From assembly GCF_003073135.1 (NCBI RefSeq), contig NZ_PGDQ01000013.1, positions 62,001-126,000 on the forward strand: a stretch of DNA of 64,000 nucleotides, given 5' to 3'. A model generated the notes under the pieces. The model saw nothing but the letters and a program-made list of their open reading frames with translations, did no database searches and was not told where the DNA came from. Of the stretch, positions 62,948 to 64,000 are shown in pieces (positions within the stretch are counted from its first letter, which is position 1; each line of letters opens with the position of its first letter). The DNA is from Euzebya rosea. GTDB taxonomy: Bacteria > Actinomycetota > Nitriliruptoria > Euzebyales > Euzebyaceae. A program made the position numbers and the translations under genes.

Positions 62948-64000
62948 CCGCCATCCCCACCACCGAGCCGACGTCGGGCCTCACATCCGACGCGGCACCC
63001 CGGACCATGATCCACCTCGACAAGGTGTCCAAGGTCTACCCCGGTACCGCCGTGCCTGCGGTGGAGGACCTGACGCTGGACATCCCCGAGGGCGAGATCC
63101 TCGTCCTCGTCGGCCCGTCCGGCTGCGGGAAGTCCACGACCCTGCGCCTGATCAACCGGATGATCGAGCCGTCGTCGGGACGCATCGTCTTCGACGGCGA
63201 GGACGTCACCGACGTCGACGCCGACCGGCTGCGTCGCCGCATCGGCTACGTCATCCAGCAGATCGGCCTGTTCCCCCACATGACGATCACCGACAACATC
63301 GCGACGGTGCCGCGCATGCTCGGCTGGGACGACACCCGCATCTCCTCGCGGGTCGACGAGCTGCTGGACCTGGTGGGCATGGACCCCTCGCTCTACCGCG
63401 ACCGGTACCCCAAGGAGCTGTCGGGCGGCCAGGCGCAGCGCGTCGGCGTGGCCCGTGCGCTCGCTGCCGACCCGCCCGTCATGCTGATGGACGAGCCGTT
63501 CGGGGCGATCGACCCGATCACCCGCGACCGGCTGCAGAACGAGTTCCTGCGCGTGCAGGCCGACCTGAAGAAGACCATCGTCTTCGTGACCCACGACATC
63601 GACGAGGCCATCAAGATGGGTGACCGGATCGTGGTGCTGAAGGAGCGGTCGCAGATCGCGCAGTTCGACACCCCCGAGCGCATCCTCGCCCACCCGATCG
63701 ACGACTTCGTCGAGGACTTCATCGGCAGCGGTGCCACCCTGAAGGGGCTGGACCTCGAGCGGGTTCGTGACCTCGACCTCGCGCCGGTCCTGACGATCCT
63801 CCCCGGTGAGAGCAGGGACGAGGTGCAGCGCAAGCTGCGGCAGTCCGACGACGGCTGGGTCCTGCTGCTGGACGAGAAGAACCGTCCGCATCGCTGGATC
63901 GGTGAGCACCACCTGCAGCGCACCGACCGCCCCCTGCACGAGGTCGGGCCCCGGGTGACCGCCACCGTGGAACCCAACGCCACCCTGCGCGACGCCCTCG
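62944..64000 (+). CDS. osmoprotectant ABC transporter ATP-binding protein (OpuCA-like), 3' end outside window
   Basis: At least 352 residues before the window ends, with no stop. Walker A GPSGCGKSTT, Q-loop IGYVIQQIGLFPHMT, signature LSGGQAQRVGVARALA, Walker B VMLMDEPFGAIDP and H-loop VTHDIDEA are intact. QQIGLFPHMT is the version found in betaine/choline importers. After residue 280 a CBS-like regulatory region begins (DEVQRKLRQSDDGWVLLLDE), which senses ionic strength or nucleotides in OpuA-type systems. GTG 62944 overlaps the permease stop by 4 bases. Confidence 0.92.
   Translation, partial: MTAIPTTEPTSGLTSDAAPRTMIHLDKVSKVYPGTAVPAVEDLTLDIPEGEILVLVGPSGCGKSTTLRLINRMIEPSSGRIVFDGEDVTDVDADRLRRRIGYVIQQIGLFPHMTITDNIATVPRMLGWDDTRISSRVDELLDLVGMDPSLYRDRYPKELSGGQAQRVGVARALAADPPVMLMDEPFGAIDPITRDRLQNEFLRVQADLKKTIVFVTHDIDEAIKMGDRIVVLKERSQIAQFDTPERILAHPIDDFVEDFIGSGATLKGLDLERVRDLDLAPVLTILPGESRDEVQRKLRQSDDGWVLLLDEKNRPHRWIGEHHLQRTDRPLHEVGPRVTATVEPNATLRDAL

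Overview
The window is very GC-rich DNA with many GTG starts, actinobacterial-type cytochrome biogenesis genes, a classical menaquinone pathway and several proteins with cell-wall-binding-2 repeats. This suggests a deep-branching actinobacterium. The mix of these repeats with a b6-type cytochrome b fits Nitriliruptoria or Euzebya-like bacteria, but that placement is inference. No rRNA, tRNA, CRISPR array or complete insertion sequence was found. Gene density is high, and many genes overlap their neighbours by 1 or 4 bases.

Bases 1-6400 hold the end of an unknown gene, hemL, a Tat-type lipoprotein amidohydrolase and a SWIM-SNF2 helicase. Bases 6421-16923 are one respiratory block: a thioredoxin-like protein, then a bc-type quinol oxidase complex. 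The complex genes encode a membrane protein, a 2[4Fe-4S] ferredoxin, b6-type cytochrome b, a subunit IV, a Rieske protein, a membrane diheme cytochrome c and another membrane protein. The System II cytochrome c assembly genes follow (ResA-like, CcdA, ResB, CcsB). Just after them lies a probable small RNA with its own promoter, palindromic operator and strong terminator.

Bases 17243-30300 hold mostly single genes: zinc-ribbon protein, secreted protein, DUF234-type ATPase, TetR plus kinase, MscS channel, racemase and acyltransferase. They end in a minus-strand cluster whose main gene fuses an extracytoplasmic hydrolase to an ABC ATPase. Bases 30318-46718 carry menaquinone genes (menE, menA, menC, menD, menF, menG and a menJ-like reductase). 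Mixed in are a MerR regulator, a fold-back repeat element, an amidohydrolase homologue that has lost metal ligands, type B ribosomal protein L36 and ppc.

Bases 49388-58467 look like a surface or biofilm locus: a phosphodiesterase with cell-wall-binding repeats, a TasA/camelysin-like secreted protein, a SipW-type signal peptidase fused to a substrate-like tail, a lipoprotein with a sulfite-oxidase-like fold, a hybrid histidine kinase, a receiver-EAL c-di-GMP phosphodiesterase and an HPt protein. Three promoters in this locus share one operator: three copies of an 8-base repeat (consensus YCKTGAGG) at offsets 0, +11 and +33, always 9 bases before the -10 hexamer. This is the strongest candidate for an undescribed regulatory system here. 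The window ends with a CoA-transferase, a RuvC-like protein, small proteins, a DUF427 protein and the start of an osmoprotectant ABC transporter.

About a dozen genes have a TANNNT hexamer 6-8 bases before the start codon and no Shine-Dalgarno sequence. Leaderless transcription therefore appears common in this genome.
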